Assembly: GCA_016875095.1 (NCBI GenBank)
Contig: VGSG01000047.1
Span: forward strand, 1 to 33,031
Length of the DNA stretch: 33,031 nucleotides
Reading direction: 5' to 3'
Source of the DNA: Deltaproteobacteria bacterium
GTDB lineage: Bacteria > Desulfobacterota > Desulfomonilia > Desulfomonilales > Desulfomonilaceae
Under the pieces are notes generated by a model, which did no database searches, had not been told where the DNA came from, and saw only the letters and a list, made by a program, of their open reading frames with translations. Of this stretch, positions 16,014 to 24,447 are shown in pieces; the first letter of the stretch is position 1; every line of letters starts with the position of its first letter. The position numbers were made by a program, and so were the translations under genes.

Positions 16014-16442
16014 CTATTCCTCATCTTCTTCGTCGTATTCATCCTCATCGTAATCTTCGTCTTCATCCGATTCTTCGTCCTCGTCCCAATCCTCGTCTTC
16101 GTCCTCATCCCACTCGTCATCTTCATCATCTTCATCCCAGTCTTCATCTTCGTCTTCGTCCCAATCCTCGTCTTCTTCGTCATTTTCCTCTTCGTCCCAT
16201 TCCTCATCCTCGTCAAACTCATCGTCCCTGTCCTGAGGGGCTTGCATGCTCAAGAAAGGCTGAGAGGCTTCCTGAACAGGACGCGCTGCATCTTCTTCCA
16301 TCGTCAGCCACAAATTATCCAGCATCTGATTCTCCCACGTGCGCATTTTGGGGTGTGACCGAAACGCTCGCAACACCCGGGCCCGCCCGGCCGAGGCCCA
16401 CGTCAATTCCCCGTACCTAGCACGAAAGATCTCGTTCGTCAC
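16014..16442 (-). CDS. Protein with extremely acidic, aromatic-spaced C-terminal tail
   Basis: A 142-residue protein of unknown function. Residues 1-69 are ordinary (starts MTNEIFRARYGELTW; contains WENQMLDNLWLTMEED). Residues ~71-142 are almost only Asp and Glu, broken by aromatic residues at roughly 8-12 residue spacing (W12, W24, W32, W41, W49 counted from the tail start, then two Tyr). Such a tail resembles DNA-mimic, histone-chaperone-like or cation-binding acidic tails, but no family is recognised. The start is GTG; the ribosome site is weak. The opposite strand has hydrophobic open frames that are artefacts of the TC-rich repeats. It lies 132 bases downstream of the GSCFA gene on the same strand and may be cotranscribed. 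Confidence 0.6.
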   Translation of the reverse strand: MTNEIFRARYGELTWASAGRARVLRAFRSHPKMRTWENQMLDNLWLTMEEDAARPVQEASQPFLSMQAPQDRDDEFDEDEEWDEEENDEEDEDWDEDEDEDWDEDDEDDEWDEDEDEDWDEDEESDEDEDYDEDEYDEEDEE

Positions 16443-16574
16443 GCGGCCAAATTGTCCCTAATTCTAAATGGATAGCCCTGAGAGCCCGGATTGCGCTCTC
16501 TCAGGCGCGCGGGGTTGTGCGATCTCCCGGCCGGCCGCGTCCCGCAAGTCTCGGAAGGAACATGCCCGCTCAGA

Positions 16575-17543
16575 TCATTCGGTTCCGTTGTCTGCATCTA
16601 CGTAGCGCGCAAAAAACTCTTCCATGATGTGTTCCACCGTCTCTTGGTTCACGTGGAAGTTCTCACGACCTTCCGCAAAGATCGACTGTCCCAGCATAGG
16701 CCGATAGATGGTGGCCATTTCAAACGCAGGGAAATAATGCACGTTCTCGTGTCGCGACGCGAACTCGTCCGCGACCGCCCTCAAGGTTGACTTGGAATTG
16801 CAGCTTGCGCTGATCACATCCGAGTCGGGACGAAACGTTGCCCACATGTGGACAGGGGATACCGTGACAATGATGTGGCACTCCGGGTTGTACGCGGCCA
16901 TGATGCGATGGATTCGCTCCAGGTTGTCCAGATTCTCGTCATATCGGCTTACCCGGAAGCGGTAGCGGCTCATGTCTCCGCCCTCGTTCACATACGGCCC
17001 CGATGGAAGGCAAATCACCCAGTTGTCGGTTGTGTCTTCCCAGATTTCGGTTAGACCCAGCGTAAGGATGAGCGCCTCCGCGCTTTCCAGGGCTCTGCGC
17101 GAGTGCTTCAAGTGCCTCTCAAAGTCGGCCTCAGCCTCCTCGATGGAGTCGTATAGGATGATGCGACGATACGGGTCCTGGATTTTGCCCGACTCCGGCG
17201 CACGCCACCACCGCGACGAGGGAGTAAGCCCTTCAAACGTGTACTCGAATATCTGCCTCATGGAGAACGTGTTGTAGGTTCTCTCCCACGCCGCGCTGGC
17301 ATGCTTTGACGCGGGGTGGTGGGTCTCCTCAGTAATGTACGAAAATCCTCGCCTGACCAAAGCTGTCTTTATCTCCCGCGCAAAACAGGAGCCCATGGAC
17401 GCGATGCGGGTCGATCTGGTGATCCTAAGACCGACTGCGGGAGGCATAGGATAGCGGCCGTCCGCGGGTGGGTTGTCGTACGACCCCGGCCAGACCTGCC
17501 AAGGCTCGAATCGGTGCGCTGGATGAACGTCTGAATGGGCCAT
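16575..17543 (-). CDS. GSCFA-domain protein
   Basis: A 322-residue protein carrying the eponymous GSCFA motif at residues 51-55 (ASMGSCFAREIK), followed by TYNTFSMRQIFEYTF, LTLGLTEIWED, VTVSPVHMWATF and a terminal ENFHVNQETVEHIMEEFFARY. The GSCFA family is thought to share the SGNH-hydrolase fold, with the Ser/Cys near the N-terminus and a late His; the reaction is not known. Family members I recall occur near glycan and methyltransferase genes. ATG at 17543 has AGGAAAG upstream on the minus strand. It is convergent with the host operon and divergent from the phage block, so it may be a passenger gene of the latter. The domain call is strong; the function is open. Confidence 0.9.
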   Translation of the reverse strand: MAHSDVHPAHRFEPWQVWPGSYDNPPADGRYPMPPAVGLRITRSTRIASMGSCFAREIKTALVRRGFSYITEETHHPASKHASAAWERTYNTFSMRQIFEYTFEGLTPSSRWWRAPESGKIQDPYRRIILYDSIEEAEADFERHLKHSRRALESAEALILTLGLTEIWEDTTDNWVICLPSGPYVNEGGDMSRYRFRVSRYDENLDNLERIHRIMAAYNPECHIIVTVSPVHMWATFRPDSDVISASCNSKSTLRAVADEFASRHENVHYFPAFEMATIYRPMLGQSIFAEGRENFHVNQETVEHIMEEFFARYVDADNGTE

Positions 17544-18148
17544 GCGTCTTTCCTGGAATAACCCGGTGACGAGACCGTACGCCGAAGCAACGGAATCGGC
17601 CTCTATCGGATGCGTCGTATGCTGTAGCTAGAGCCGCCGGCTAAAGGTCAAGGATGCGAAACGCTTCGCGAGTTGCGTTCGGGCGGCGCCGCGTCGCCAC
17701 GAGACTTGTCCCACCCCTGTGGGAACAACTCGTAGTATACCAGCCTGAGAATCGTCAGTGCGACTTGTTTGACGGAGGCGGCTTCGGAGGCGGACTTTGG
17801 CCAATCGAAGGTAGGTTTTCCGACGAATGATTGACGCATCTAACATAGTTTGGTAAAACACCCCTCAACCCAAGGACATGAAGAATCGCGGATGAATCTT
17901 CTACGCAGTTTCACAAGCGCGCCCGCGCCGATCTTCATCGCGTGACGTCGGCATCCCGTCCGAACTGAATGGACAGGCGGGACGCAATTTCCTCCCAAAG
18001 CTTGTTCCTCCCAGCCCCGGGCCCAGGACCCCGTTTTGAGAGCCGCCGGCTTAGCAGGCTCGAACCGGGCCCGGGAGCTTTTCTTGGTGGATAGATTCTC
18101 CGGCGTGGCCTCGACCATGTTTCACAATTCCACACGAGCGCATCGCAC
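17544..18148. other. 605-base stretch without a supportable gene
   Basis: This gap separates the divergent GSCFA gene and the phage block, so promoters for both should lie here, but I see no confident -35/-10 pair. Minus-strand frames at 17648-17839 and near 17935-18015 contain short protein-like strings (for example VKQVALTILRLVYYELFP and KLWEEIASRLSIQFGRD) and could be eroded gene remnants. Neither has a ribosome site or a family match. No tRNA or attachment site was recognised. Confidence 0.5.
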
Positions 18149-18358
18149 ATGGGCATGTCATCACAAGCCATGCATCTCGACTCGAAGAGCGAACGACTGC
18201 TGCGTAAGCTCATCTTCGAAGAGATGGCGTTCGTGGCGCTCATCAAAGGCGTGTACGACCTTAGATTTCCTCGACACAGCAAGGAGATCGCGGTTTCCGA
18301 GCTTTGGACCGTCGCCAGAGCGCGCGTGCTCGAAGGCCTGTGTGACCCCACTTTATAG
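18149..18358 (+). CDS. Small protein upstream of the portal gene, unknown
   Basis: A 69-residue, mostly helical soluble protein with KSERLLRKLIFEEMAFVALI and ELWTVARARVLEGL. I do not recognise a family. It ends 24 bases before the portal start, the place where many phages carry a small head gene or the terminase. Later ATGs at 18155 and 18170 are possible starts; no clear ribosome site exists for any. Composition matches the neighbouring phage genes, and the competing frame at 18036-18386 is rich in Ser/Arg/Cys and looks like a shadow. Confidence 0.5.
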   Translation: MGMSSQAMHLDSKSERLLRKLIFEEMAFVALIKGVYDLRFPRHSKEIAVSELWTVARARVLEGLCDPTL

Positions 18359-18382
18359 AAACCTTTTGAGGAATCTCCAAGT

Positions 18383-20473
18383 ATGAAAAGCCCAAGCAAA
18401 GCACGGCCCGATCGGAGTGAGCAGCCTCCGGCGAACCTGCAAATTGAGTCAACCGACCTTGATGCAGGGGCCCAGGAATCCATAACGCCTTCCTCCACGC
18501 CGTCACTCAAATTTCAGGAAAGAGCCTTTTCTTATGTGTCCCGATGGTGCGCGGCGTCTTGCGAGTTCGTGAACGGCAAGGTGGAGCGCTGGAAGTTGCT
18601 CGAAGACTTGTACCACAACCGACGAGACCTCAATTCGTGGGCTGCGCGACAGGGCCCGGCCGGCGCCGAGAACCGCGCCGGTCTGAGAAGAAACGCAGGT
18701 TCGGGCCGTGACCGCTGGCAGGCGGACATCGTTCTCTCGCCCTCTTACATTGTGGACTCATGGGCGGATCGCGCGTATCAGGCCATATTCAGCGGTCCGG
18801 ACTGGCTGAGCGTCATGCCTGAACATGCAGGCAGCGCGCCTGAAGAGGATTCTCAGTATCCCGCCGCGTACAAGCTCCAGGAGCTGCTTCTTTCCAAGCT
18901 GGCCCAGGGCCATATCCACGTGCGCTTGTACGAAATCCTCCAGCACCTGGCCCTCTTCGGGACGGTCTTTGCCAAGGTTTTCTGGTACTCCAAAGACGCC
19001 ACCCGGCGCCGCTGGAATGGTGTAAGTCTGGAGGTCATAGAAGAGGAAGATAAAGTATATGATTGCCCCATCGCTCAGGTCATCCCGCTCGACCGTCTAC
19101 TGGTGGATTGGACCGCGACACACAGCGACGTTCAACGCCACAGCGGCATCGGTCACAGGGTGGACAAGACCTTTGAATACATCTTGGAGCAGTTCGATCG
19201 AGGCGTATACAACCTCAATCGGGCCGCGTTTGAAGAGCGCTGGAAAGATGCGCCCGAGGCGGGGATTGATGAGGGTGAGCTCCTCCAAGACCGGGACGCG
19301 CGGGCCATTGACACGGACACCGTAAGAAGGCTTACGGTCTGGGAGTGGCATGGTCGCATACCCACTGAAAAAGGCCACAAGGAATGTCTTTGCGCCATCG
19401 TGACCGAACGGGGGAGCCTCAATCCCGAAGATGGGATCATGGTGCGCCTCTTGGAAGCCCCGGCGCTCTGGTGCGGTCTGCGGCCCTTTCTTGCCGCTCA
19501 CTATACGCCTTTACCCGGCTGCTTCGGCATGGGCGCAGTGGAAAGCAACCTGGACCTGATCCACTCCATCTCCCAATTTATCAGCCAGTCCCAGGACAAC
19601 GCGAGACTGACCGCGAATGCGCAGATCATCGTCCGCAGAGGCTCTTCCGCAGCCCGGCAGATCAGCGCGGAACAGGACGTGGTCTATCCCGGGAAGGTCT
19701 GGACCGTTGACGATCCTGCGGACATCATGCCCTTCCCGCCGCTCAATTTCCCACAACATGAAGTGAATAGCCTCATCGACTATCTGTACAGCCTGCTGGA
19801 GAAAAGAACGGCCGTCTCCGACATCACTCTGGGGGTCGGCGGACAGAGCAAGAGCGCAACCGAAGCCCACATCCTGCAGGAGTCCGGCCTGGCGCCCTTT
19901 ATGACCCGCGCCGACCTCTTCAGCCGCAGCTTCCTGGAACCGCTTGGCAGGCTTGCGCTGGCTATGCTCCAGCAATTCCTCCTCGACGATCAGCGCATTG
20001 TGGCGCGAGACGCGGCGGGAAGAGATGTCCCGCTTCGGGTCAACGCGTCGGAGATCCAGTCCGGCAAGTTTCGGGTGGTGGCCACACTCACACGGCAGGA
20101 ATCCACTAGGCTGGCCAAGGCGCAGAGTATCGAGCGCGCGCTGCCTACGCTGGCCCAATTCCAACCTGTCCTGGCGCAAGAGGGCGTGCGGATTTCTTTC
20201 TCCGAACTCCTGAAGCGTTACTTAGACCTGATCGGAGTCGAAGGAGCAGACCGAGTGATCAGCCGCGTGGACGCCACAGAGGCCGCACAGCTTGCCCAAG
20301 AAGGAAGCCTGTTCACGCAAGGTCATATGACGGGACTGAATCAGCGACCGGCAAACGGGAAGGGCGCGACCGGCCCTCCACGGTTGGTGGAGAAGGGCGG
20401 CCCCATGGGGCCTCAACCCACAGACGCCAACGCGTTGGCTCAACTGCTGCAGATTCAGGCGCAGCAAGCCTAA
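18383..20473 (+). CDS. Phage portal protein
   Basis: A 696-residue protein that should form the dodecameric DNA-entry ring at one capsid vertex. Supporting segments are ADRAYQAIFSGPDWLSVMPE in the wing region, the EILQHLALFGTVFAKVFW helix-strand, PGCFGMGAVESNLDLIHSIS with a following Gln/Asn-rich helix typical of the portal stem, and LGVGGQSKSATEAHILQESG near residue 490, a conserved portal feature. The length suits large podovirus/siphovirus portals. A Gln-rich C-terminus (LLQIQAQQA) may be the barrel. GAGGA lies about ten bases before the ATG. It opens the standard portal-scaffold-capsid order. Confidence 0.88.
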   Translation: MKSPSKARPDRSEQPPANLQIESTDLDAGAQESITPSSTPSLKFQERAFSYVSRWCAASCEFVNGKVERWKLLEDLYHNRRDLNSWAARQGPAGAENRAGLRRNAGSGRDRWQADIVLSPSYIVDSWADRAYQAIFSGPDWLSVMPEHAGSAPEEDSQYPAAYKLQELLLSKLAQGHIHVRLYEILQHLALFGTVFAKVFWYSKDATRRRWNGVSLEVIEEEDKVYDCPIAQVIPLDRLLVDWTATHSDVQRHSGIGHRVDKTFEYILEQFDRGVYNLNRAAFEERWKDAPEAGIDEGELLQDRDARAIDTDTVRRLTVWEWHGRIPTEKGHKECLCAIVTERGSLNPEDGIMVRLLEAPALWCGLRPFLAAHYTPLPGCFGMGAVESNLDLIHSISQFISQSQDNARLTANAQIIVRRGSSAARQISAEQDVVYPGKVWTVDDPADIMPFPPLNFPQHEVNSLIDYLYSLLEKRTAVSDITLGVGGQSKSATEAHILQESGLAPFMTRADLFSRSFLEPLGRLALAMLQQFLLDDQRIVARDAAGRDVPLRVNASEIQSGKFRVVATLTRQESTRLAKAQSIERALPTLAQFQPVLAQEGVRISFSELLKRYLDLIGVEGADRVISRVDATEAAQLAQEGSLFTQGHMTGLNQRPANGKGATGPPRLVEKGGPMGPQPTDANALAQLLQIQAQQA

Positions 20474-20492
20474 CCGGAAGAGGGAGGAGTCT

Positions 20493-20780
20493 ATGCCCAT
20501 GTTCTACAAGGAATACCTACTCTTCAGGGACGGATGGGACGAGGAATCGGAAAAGGAGATCGAACGCATGCTTGTGGAGTGCGCGGGGGGTCCGGCATGG
20601 CAAGACCGGTTCCTGCCGGCTTTTCTGGAAATGCTGAAACGGGAGCAGTTCATCAAGATCATGGAGTGCTTGGACAAGGACAAGAATCTGGAATTCAACC
20701 GCGGCTTTGTCGCGGGTATCGACATGGTTCTCAACAAGCTGGACCGGATCTCGATCAAGGCCCGGGCCAGGAATGACTGA
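20493..20780 (+). CDS. Small phage protein between portal and scaffold, unknown
   Basis: A 95-residue charged, helical protein (MPMFYKEYLLFRDGWDEESEKEIERML...) ending in a basic tail. It has an excellent ribosome site, AGGGAGGAG, just before the ATG. Its stop overlaps the first ATG of the next gene by eight bases, implying translational coupling. The position suggests a head-assembly role, but I do not recognise a family. Confidence 0.75.
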   Translation: MPMFYKEYLLFRDGWDEESEKEIERMLVECAGGPAWQDRFLPAFLEMLKREQFIKIMECLDKDKNLEFNRGFVAGIDMVLNKLDRISIKARARND

Positions 20781-21558
20781 CCAGGAAGCGCCAGGAGGAA
20801 TCGTGAAGTTGAGGGAATTGATCAGTGAGCGGTTGAGCGCAACGCCGGATCAGCCGCGGGATGTGGTGGAAGAGGAGGGCAGGCCCGTTCCGGACCCGGA
20901 AGCGCGCCCCGAAAAGGAGAAAGCTCCCCAAACCAAGGAAACGGACAAGGAGCCCACGCGGGATGAACTGCTGGAAGCTTACGCGGAAACGTGGCGCCTG
21001 ATGCAAGAGAAAGAGCGGGAAATGGATGAACTGCGGCGTCACTTGGCTCAGATGGGCGAAGAAACCCGGTTTCTCATGAAGCGTGCGGAAGAAGAGGCGT
21101 TTCAGCGGGACATGGGAGAAGCTTATAAGCAGGATCCCGTGGCCGCCACCGCATTGATGGTCGAACGATCCAAACAGGAAGCGCTTCAGGAGATGTCCTG
21201 GAGACTCCATCAGGCCGTCAAGGAGCAGCGCGGGTTTGACCGATTCATGCGCGACTTCCTCGCGGATCCCGCGCACGCGCGCCTTAAGCCCTATGAGCAG
21301 CAGTTGGAGTTTCTGATCCTGGACAAGGGTCTCTCTCCTGAGGAAGCCGCGGATCTCATCCAGCGATTGGAGAAAAACAACGAAGAGACAAACAAACGGC
21401 GCTTTCAGGCCGCCAAAGAGATTAGGAATCGCTCCGAGGTCGAAAGCGGCGGGGAGGTTTCAACGCCTGTGGATCGAGACGCGGAGTTCGACCGGGCGAT
21501 CAAGAAGGCGAGAACGCTCGACGAGATGTTCGCCGGGCTCAACAAGCTCAAAGGCTAA
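20773..21558 (+). CDS. Probable capsid scaffolding protein
   Basis: About 261 residues, very rich in Glu, Lys, Arg and Gln, predicted almost wholly helical with coiled-coil stretches (for example TWRLMQEKEREMDELRRHLAQ) and a Pro/Glu-rich N-terminus. These are the usual traits of phage scaffolds, and the gene lies directly before the major capsid gene. Sequence similarity among scaffolds is poor, so this is mainly a positional and compositional call. The start is uncertain: ATG 20773 overlaps the previous stop (ATGACTGA), while GTG 20803 has AGGAGG at 20793-20798 but close spacing. Confidence 0.7.
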   Translation: MTDQEAPGGIVKLRELISERLSATPDQPRDVVEEEGRPVPDPEARPEKEKAPQTKETDKEPTRDELLEAYAETWRLMQEKEREMDELRRHLAQMGEETRFLMKRAEEEAFQRDMGEAYKQDPVAATALMVERSKQEALQEMSWRLHQAVKEQRGFDRFMRDFLADPAHARLKPYEQQLEFLILDKGLSPEEAADLIQRLEKNNEETNKRRFQAAKEIRNRSEVESGGEVSTPVDRDAEFDRAIKKARTLDEMFAGLNKLKG

Positions 21559-21578
21559 TTGATGAGGAGTAAATTGGT

Positions 21579-22796
21579 ATGGCCACTGACGTGTACGATT
21601 TCATGAAGTTGTGGACCCAAGGCGATCAGGAGTCGGAGCGGCGAATCAAGAAGTTCCTGCTCGAGGGCTTGGACAAGGTCGTTCAGGGCCAGAGCGATGT
21701 GCTTTCCAAGATCAAGGTGGGTGAGACCGTGGCGACGCCTGTGGTGCGATGGATGGAGGAATGGGCGTATCCGTCGCAGGTGACCGCGCAACTCACCGGG
21801 AGCACGCTTGCCTTCTCGGGTTACCTGTTCGGCAAGGCAGTCAACACTGAAACGGTCCGCAAGGTGATTCGTCCCGGAACCATACTGGAACGGCCTACAG
21901 ACGGCGTTCAGGCGAAGGTCGCGTCCGTGGACGGCTTGCAGGCCACGGTAACAGCGTATGGGAACACCACGCTCAGCGATGATTCCTCGGCTACAGGCTG
22001 GGACATCATCTCCGAGGTTTGGTCCGATTACCGGGACGCGTCCGATCCGCGATCTCTCGATCGGATCTTCAGGGAAGTAGGCACCCAAATCCACGCGGAG
22101 ACCTTTGAGATCCCCAAGACTCGGAAGAATACGAAATACGAGATTGTGGCGGACGAGGTTGAGCATCAGGTCACCGCGCTGCTCGAAAAGCTCAGGAGAC
22201 AGCTTGCGTACGCGGCGCTGAGGTCTCGGCCGTATCACGACGGCGCGAACTTCGTGTACGGCAACAAGACCGAAGAGCCCACCATGTGCGGGATTTGCAC
22301 CTGGCCGGTGATTACCCAAGCGGAATTGTCCAATCCGAATGTGTTCGTGAACAAGGGCTCATCTCCCTTGACCAAGACCGACCTGGATAACCTCGCCAAG
22401 TATCTCTGGCTTGACGAGAATGCGGATTACAACTCAGGCGACTGGTGGATCATCTGTCATCCGATTACTCACCAGTTCATCCACGACTTCGATATCGCTT
22501 ATCGAAGGATGGAACGGGACGATCACGGCCTGGGCTTTTACGTGGACACCTTCGACGCCAAGATCGGCAAGAGCTTTCCTATTGTGTCCGACCGATACAT
22601 GCGCCCGGATACGCTGATCATCGCGAATCTGAAGAAGACGAGCTACGGCTACTTTGCCCAGGATCGGCTCGACCGCAAGGAGATCCCGACCCAAGGTCGG
22701 TACCAGCGCTGGCTCATCTCGTTCCAGACCTACGGCGTCGTGGCCCGGAACCCCAGGGCCAACATCGGCATGATCTACGGCCTGCCGACAGGCTAA
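21579..22796 (+). CDS. SU10-like major capsid protein (DUF5309 type)
   Basis: A 405-residue protein expected to form the HK97-fold shell. It begins MATDVYDFMKLWTQGDQESE, continues with an N-terminal beta-rich domain (GETVATPVVRWMEEWAYPSQ), an EHQVTALLEKLRRQLAYAAL spine-helix-like segment around residues 195-215, and ends SFQTYGVVARNPRANIGMIYGL, a pattern I associate with SU10-like/DUF5309 capsid proteins. No signs of truncation. It is 20 bases after the scaffold gene, with GATGAGGAG in the gap. The role as major capsid is very likely; the exact family name is from memory. Confidence 0.85.
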   Translation: MATDVYDFMKLWTQGDQESERRIKKFLLEGLDKVVQGQSDVLSKIKVGETVATPVVRWMEEWAYPSQVTAQLTGSTLAFSGYLFGKAVNTETVRKVIRPGTILERPTDGVQAKVASVDGLQATVTAYGNTTLSDDSSATGWDIISEVWSDYRDASDPRSLDRIFREVGTQIHAETFEIPKTRKNTKYEIVADEVEHQVTALLEKLRRQLAYAALRSRPYHDGANFVYGNKTEEPTMCGICTWPVITQAELSNPNVFVNKGSSPLTKTDLDNLAKYLWLDENADYNSGDWWIICHPITHQFIHDFDIAYRRMERDDHGLGFYVDTFDAKIGKSFPIVSDRYMRPDTLIIANLKKTSYGYFAQDRLDRKEIPTQGRYQRWLISFQTYGVVARNPRANIGMIYGLPTG

Positions 22797-22845
22797 AAGC
22801 CCGGCGCCGGTGATCTGAATCCAGCAATCCACAAGGAGAATTGAT

Positions 22846-23499
22846 ATGCCAGCAATTGCTCGGAAAAGCGACCGCAAGCCGGGTTGGACTCCCCCGGCCG
22901 CGGATTTCCATGAGGAGTATTATCCGGTCCAAAGCTTCGCCTGGATCGGCAAATCCGGGGATTCGGCCACGGACTTCCCCCACTGCGGCAACGCGGATTT
23001 CGACCGGATCGAAGACGCGGGCATCGCGGGTCTGGATCACTCCGCGCACGGAGACGCATGCTACCTGATCTGGCGAGTGCCCCAGCAGATGAACATCACC
23101 GAGCCCCTCGGGGTTCAGCTCGTGTACACGAGCACCGCTTCGCCTTCCGAGACCACAAACTCGGTTTCCGGCAAAGTGGCCTGGAAGCTCGCATGCGCCA
23201 GAGTCGGGGAAGGCGATGAAATGAGCGGCGCGCCGTATGTCACGCCGCAGGACAACGGCGCGGACTTCGCGGAGATCACATACAGCGGCAATGCCGCGTA
23301 TTCGGGTCAGGCAAAGCTTATGACTTCCACCTGGGCGGAGATTGACGGGCATGTGCATGGTTCTCCCGAATCCGGAACCAACTTCCGGCACGGTGACCTG
23401 GTCATATTTCGGTTCACGAGAGACTCGGGTTCCGCGTCCGCCGTTATCCCCGTCGCCCTCTTGGGCGCAACCATACGCTACCGCCGAGACCGTCTGTAG
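22846..23499 (+). CDS. Probable head-decoration or minor virion protein
   Basis: A 217-residue protein without signal or membrane segments. After a short basic N-terminus, it is rich in Gly, Ser, Thr and Val in alternating strands, suggesting a jelly-roll or Ig-like beta fold (for example WRVPQQMNITEPLGVQLVYT and VIPVALLGATIRYRRD). It follows the capsid gene and has AAGGAGAA before the ATG. Position and fold suggest a capsid decoration or vertex protein; no family is recognised. Confidence 0.65.
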   Translation: MPAIARKSDRKPGWTPPAADFHEEYYPVQSFAWIGKSGDSATDFPHCGNADFDRIEDAGIAGLDHSAHGDACYLIWRVPQQMNITEPLGVQLVYTSTASPSETTNSVSGKVAWKLACARVGEGDEMSGAPYVTPQDNGADFAEITYSGNAAYSGQAKLMTSTWAEIDGHVHGSPESGTNFRHGDLVIFRFTRDSGSASAVIPVALLGATIRYRRDRL

Positions 23500-23510
23500 G
23501 AATGCATCCG

Positions 23511-23671
23511 CCAAATCCCCCCAGCCCCCCGCTAGCAGAGGAGGGCGGCATATCATCCTTTCAGCAAGGGGAGGAAATAGGCCCTTTTCAGCAATTGGCA
23601 AAGCTGCGCTTTTGTCAAAAATGGTTCCGCAGACTCCCTCTTTTCTAAAGGGGGACACAGGGGAATTTTGG
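23511..23671 (+). repeat. Dispersed palindromic AATCCCCC/GGGGGATT element, copy C, inside the phage block
   Basis: The left end CCAAATCCCCCCAG (23511 on) faces CAGGGGAATTTTGG (ending 23671), imperfect inverted ends. The right portion TTTTCTAAAGGGGGACACAG nearly repeats copy B (TTTTCTAAAGGGGGATACAG). The centre differs and is longer. It interrupts the spacing between two virion genes without breaking either one. Confidence 0.75.
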
Positions 23672-23767
23672 AGAAATAGTTTCGCTACCCGGCGCGAGAT
23701 GATTGGGAAAATGCTATCGGGGAGCGCTTGCGCCGGGCGCGCTCCCCTCTCCACCAGGAAGTAACTC

Positions 23768-24097
23768 ATGAGACGAGATCTACCATCAAGATTCGAATGC
23801 ATGGTCTTATCCGCGAGCGCAACGCTCACCACAGAAGATGTGATGCTTCGCGGGTTCTTTGTGGCCTCCACCGGCGGAATCACCATTACCTTGCCCTCAC
23901 CCGATGAGGCCATCAACGCCGCGGAATGCATTGTGGCGAACAACAGCGGCGCCAACGTAACAATCGCGTGCGTTAACGGCTTCCCTAACAACGGGGACAG
24001 CATCACGCTCACGGCCGGCGCGAGCGCCTATCTGTACTGTGCGCAGGTTTCCGCGACGGCCTACCGATGGGCCGCGATCGGCGCAACCGCGTCGTAA
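23768..24097 (+). CDS. Small beta-rich phage protein
   Basis: A 109-residue protein, Ala/Thr/Ser/Gly-rich with alternating hydrophobics (ITITLPSPDEAINA, SITLTAGASAYLYC), suggesting a compact beta fold like those at capsid surfaces or on fibres. A similar pattern (values, then 'AYLYCAQVSATAYRWAAIG') is common in phage fibre-associated proteins. AGGAAG precedes the ATG. It is followed 15 bases later by another 109-residue gene. No family was identified. Confidence 0.65.
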   Translation: MRRDLPSRFECMVLSASATLTTEDVMLRGFFVASTGGITITLPSPDEAINAAECIVANNSGANVTIACVNGFPNNGDSITLTAGASAYLYCAQVSATAYRWAAIGATAS

Positions 24098-24112
24098 TCT
24101 TGGAGGCGGGAC

Positions 24113-24442
24113 ATGTCAATCCTTCCAACCATTCGAGATGATAATGGGAATACGCTGGTCGGCCACGGAACGGAGCTCTTCACAACCCGTTACTCCGGTG
24201 TGGACACGAGCGGTCGGGCCATTGCGCTCGCGATCGATGTGAAGGGCGTGCTGGTCCACATCGAGGGGAGCGCCGAGGTAGCCCGGCTCACCGGGACCGT
24301 GAGCGGCTCTGAACCCGCCCGATTCACCCAAGACGGCCTGACTGTGGAACACCTGCCGCTGGTCAAGCAATCGGGTGAAACGCTCCTCACGGTGGCCGCG
24401 GCGTCGGGCGCCGTGAATGTGTCGGTCCTTGCGTGGAGGTGA
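24113..24442 (+). CDS. Second small beta-rich phage protein
   Basis: A 109-residue protein, starting MSILPTIRDDNGNTLVGHGT, with beta-type alternation and no membrane segment. It has the same length as the preceding protein, but I see no clear sequence match between them. TGGAGG lies seven bases upstream. Its stop overlaps the ribosome site of the glycosyltransferase gene. Likely a virion surface component by position only. Confidence 0.65.
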   Translation: MSILPTIRDDNGNTLVGHGTELFTTRYSGVDTSGRAIALAIDVKGVLVHIEGSAEVARLTGTVSGSEPARFTQDGLTVEHLPLVKQSGETLLTVAAASGAVNVSVLAWR

Positions 24443-24447
24443 GCCCG

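Noticed and set aside
16002-16358. Plus-strand frame coding a very hydrophobic, Phe/Val/Ile-rich protein opposite the acidic gene
   Set aside because: It is the complement of the GA-rich Asp/Glu repeats; hydrophobicity is a by-product of TTC/ATC/GTC triplets. The minus-strand frame has an ordinary N-terminal domain.
17935-18510. Minus-strand 191-residue frame overlapping the portal start
   Set aside because: It overlaps the portal and the small upstream frame, is Ser/Arg/Pro-rich without motifs and lacks a ribosome site.
22714-24012. Long minus-strand frame of 432 residues across three phage genes
   Set aside because: It opposes well-supported genes and a repeat, has no recognisable motifs and appears because high GC lengthens shadow frames.
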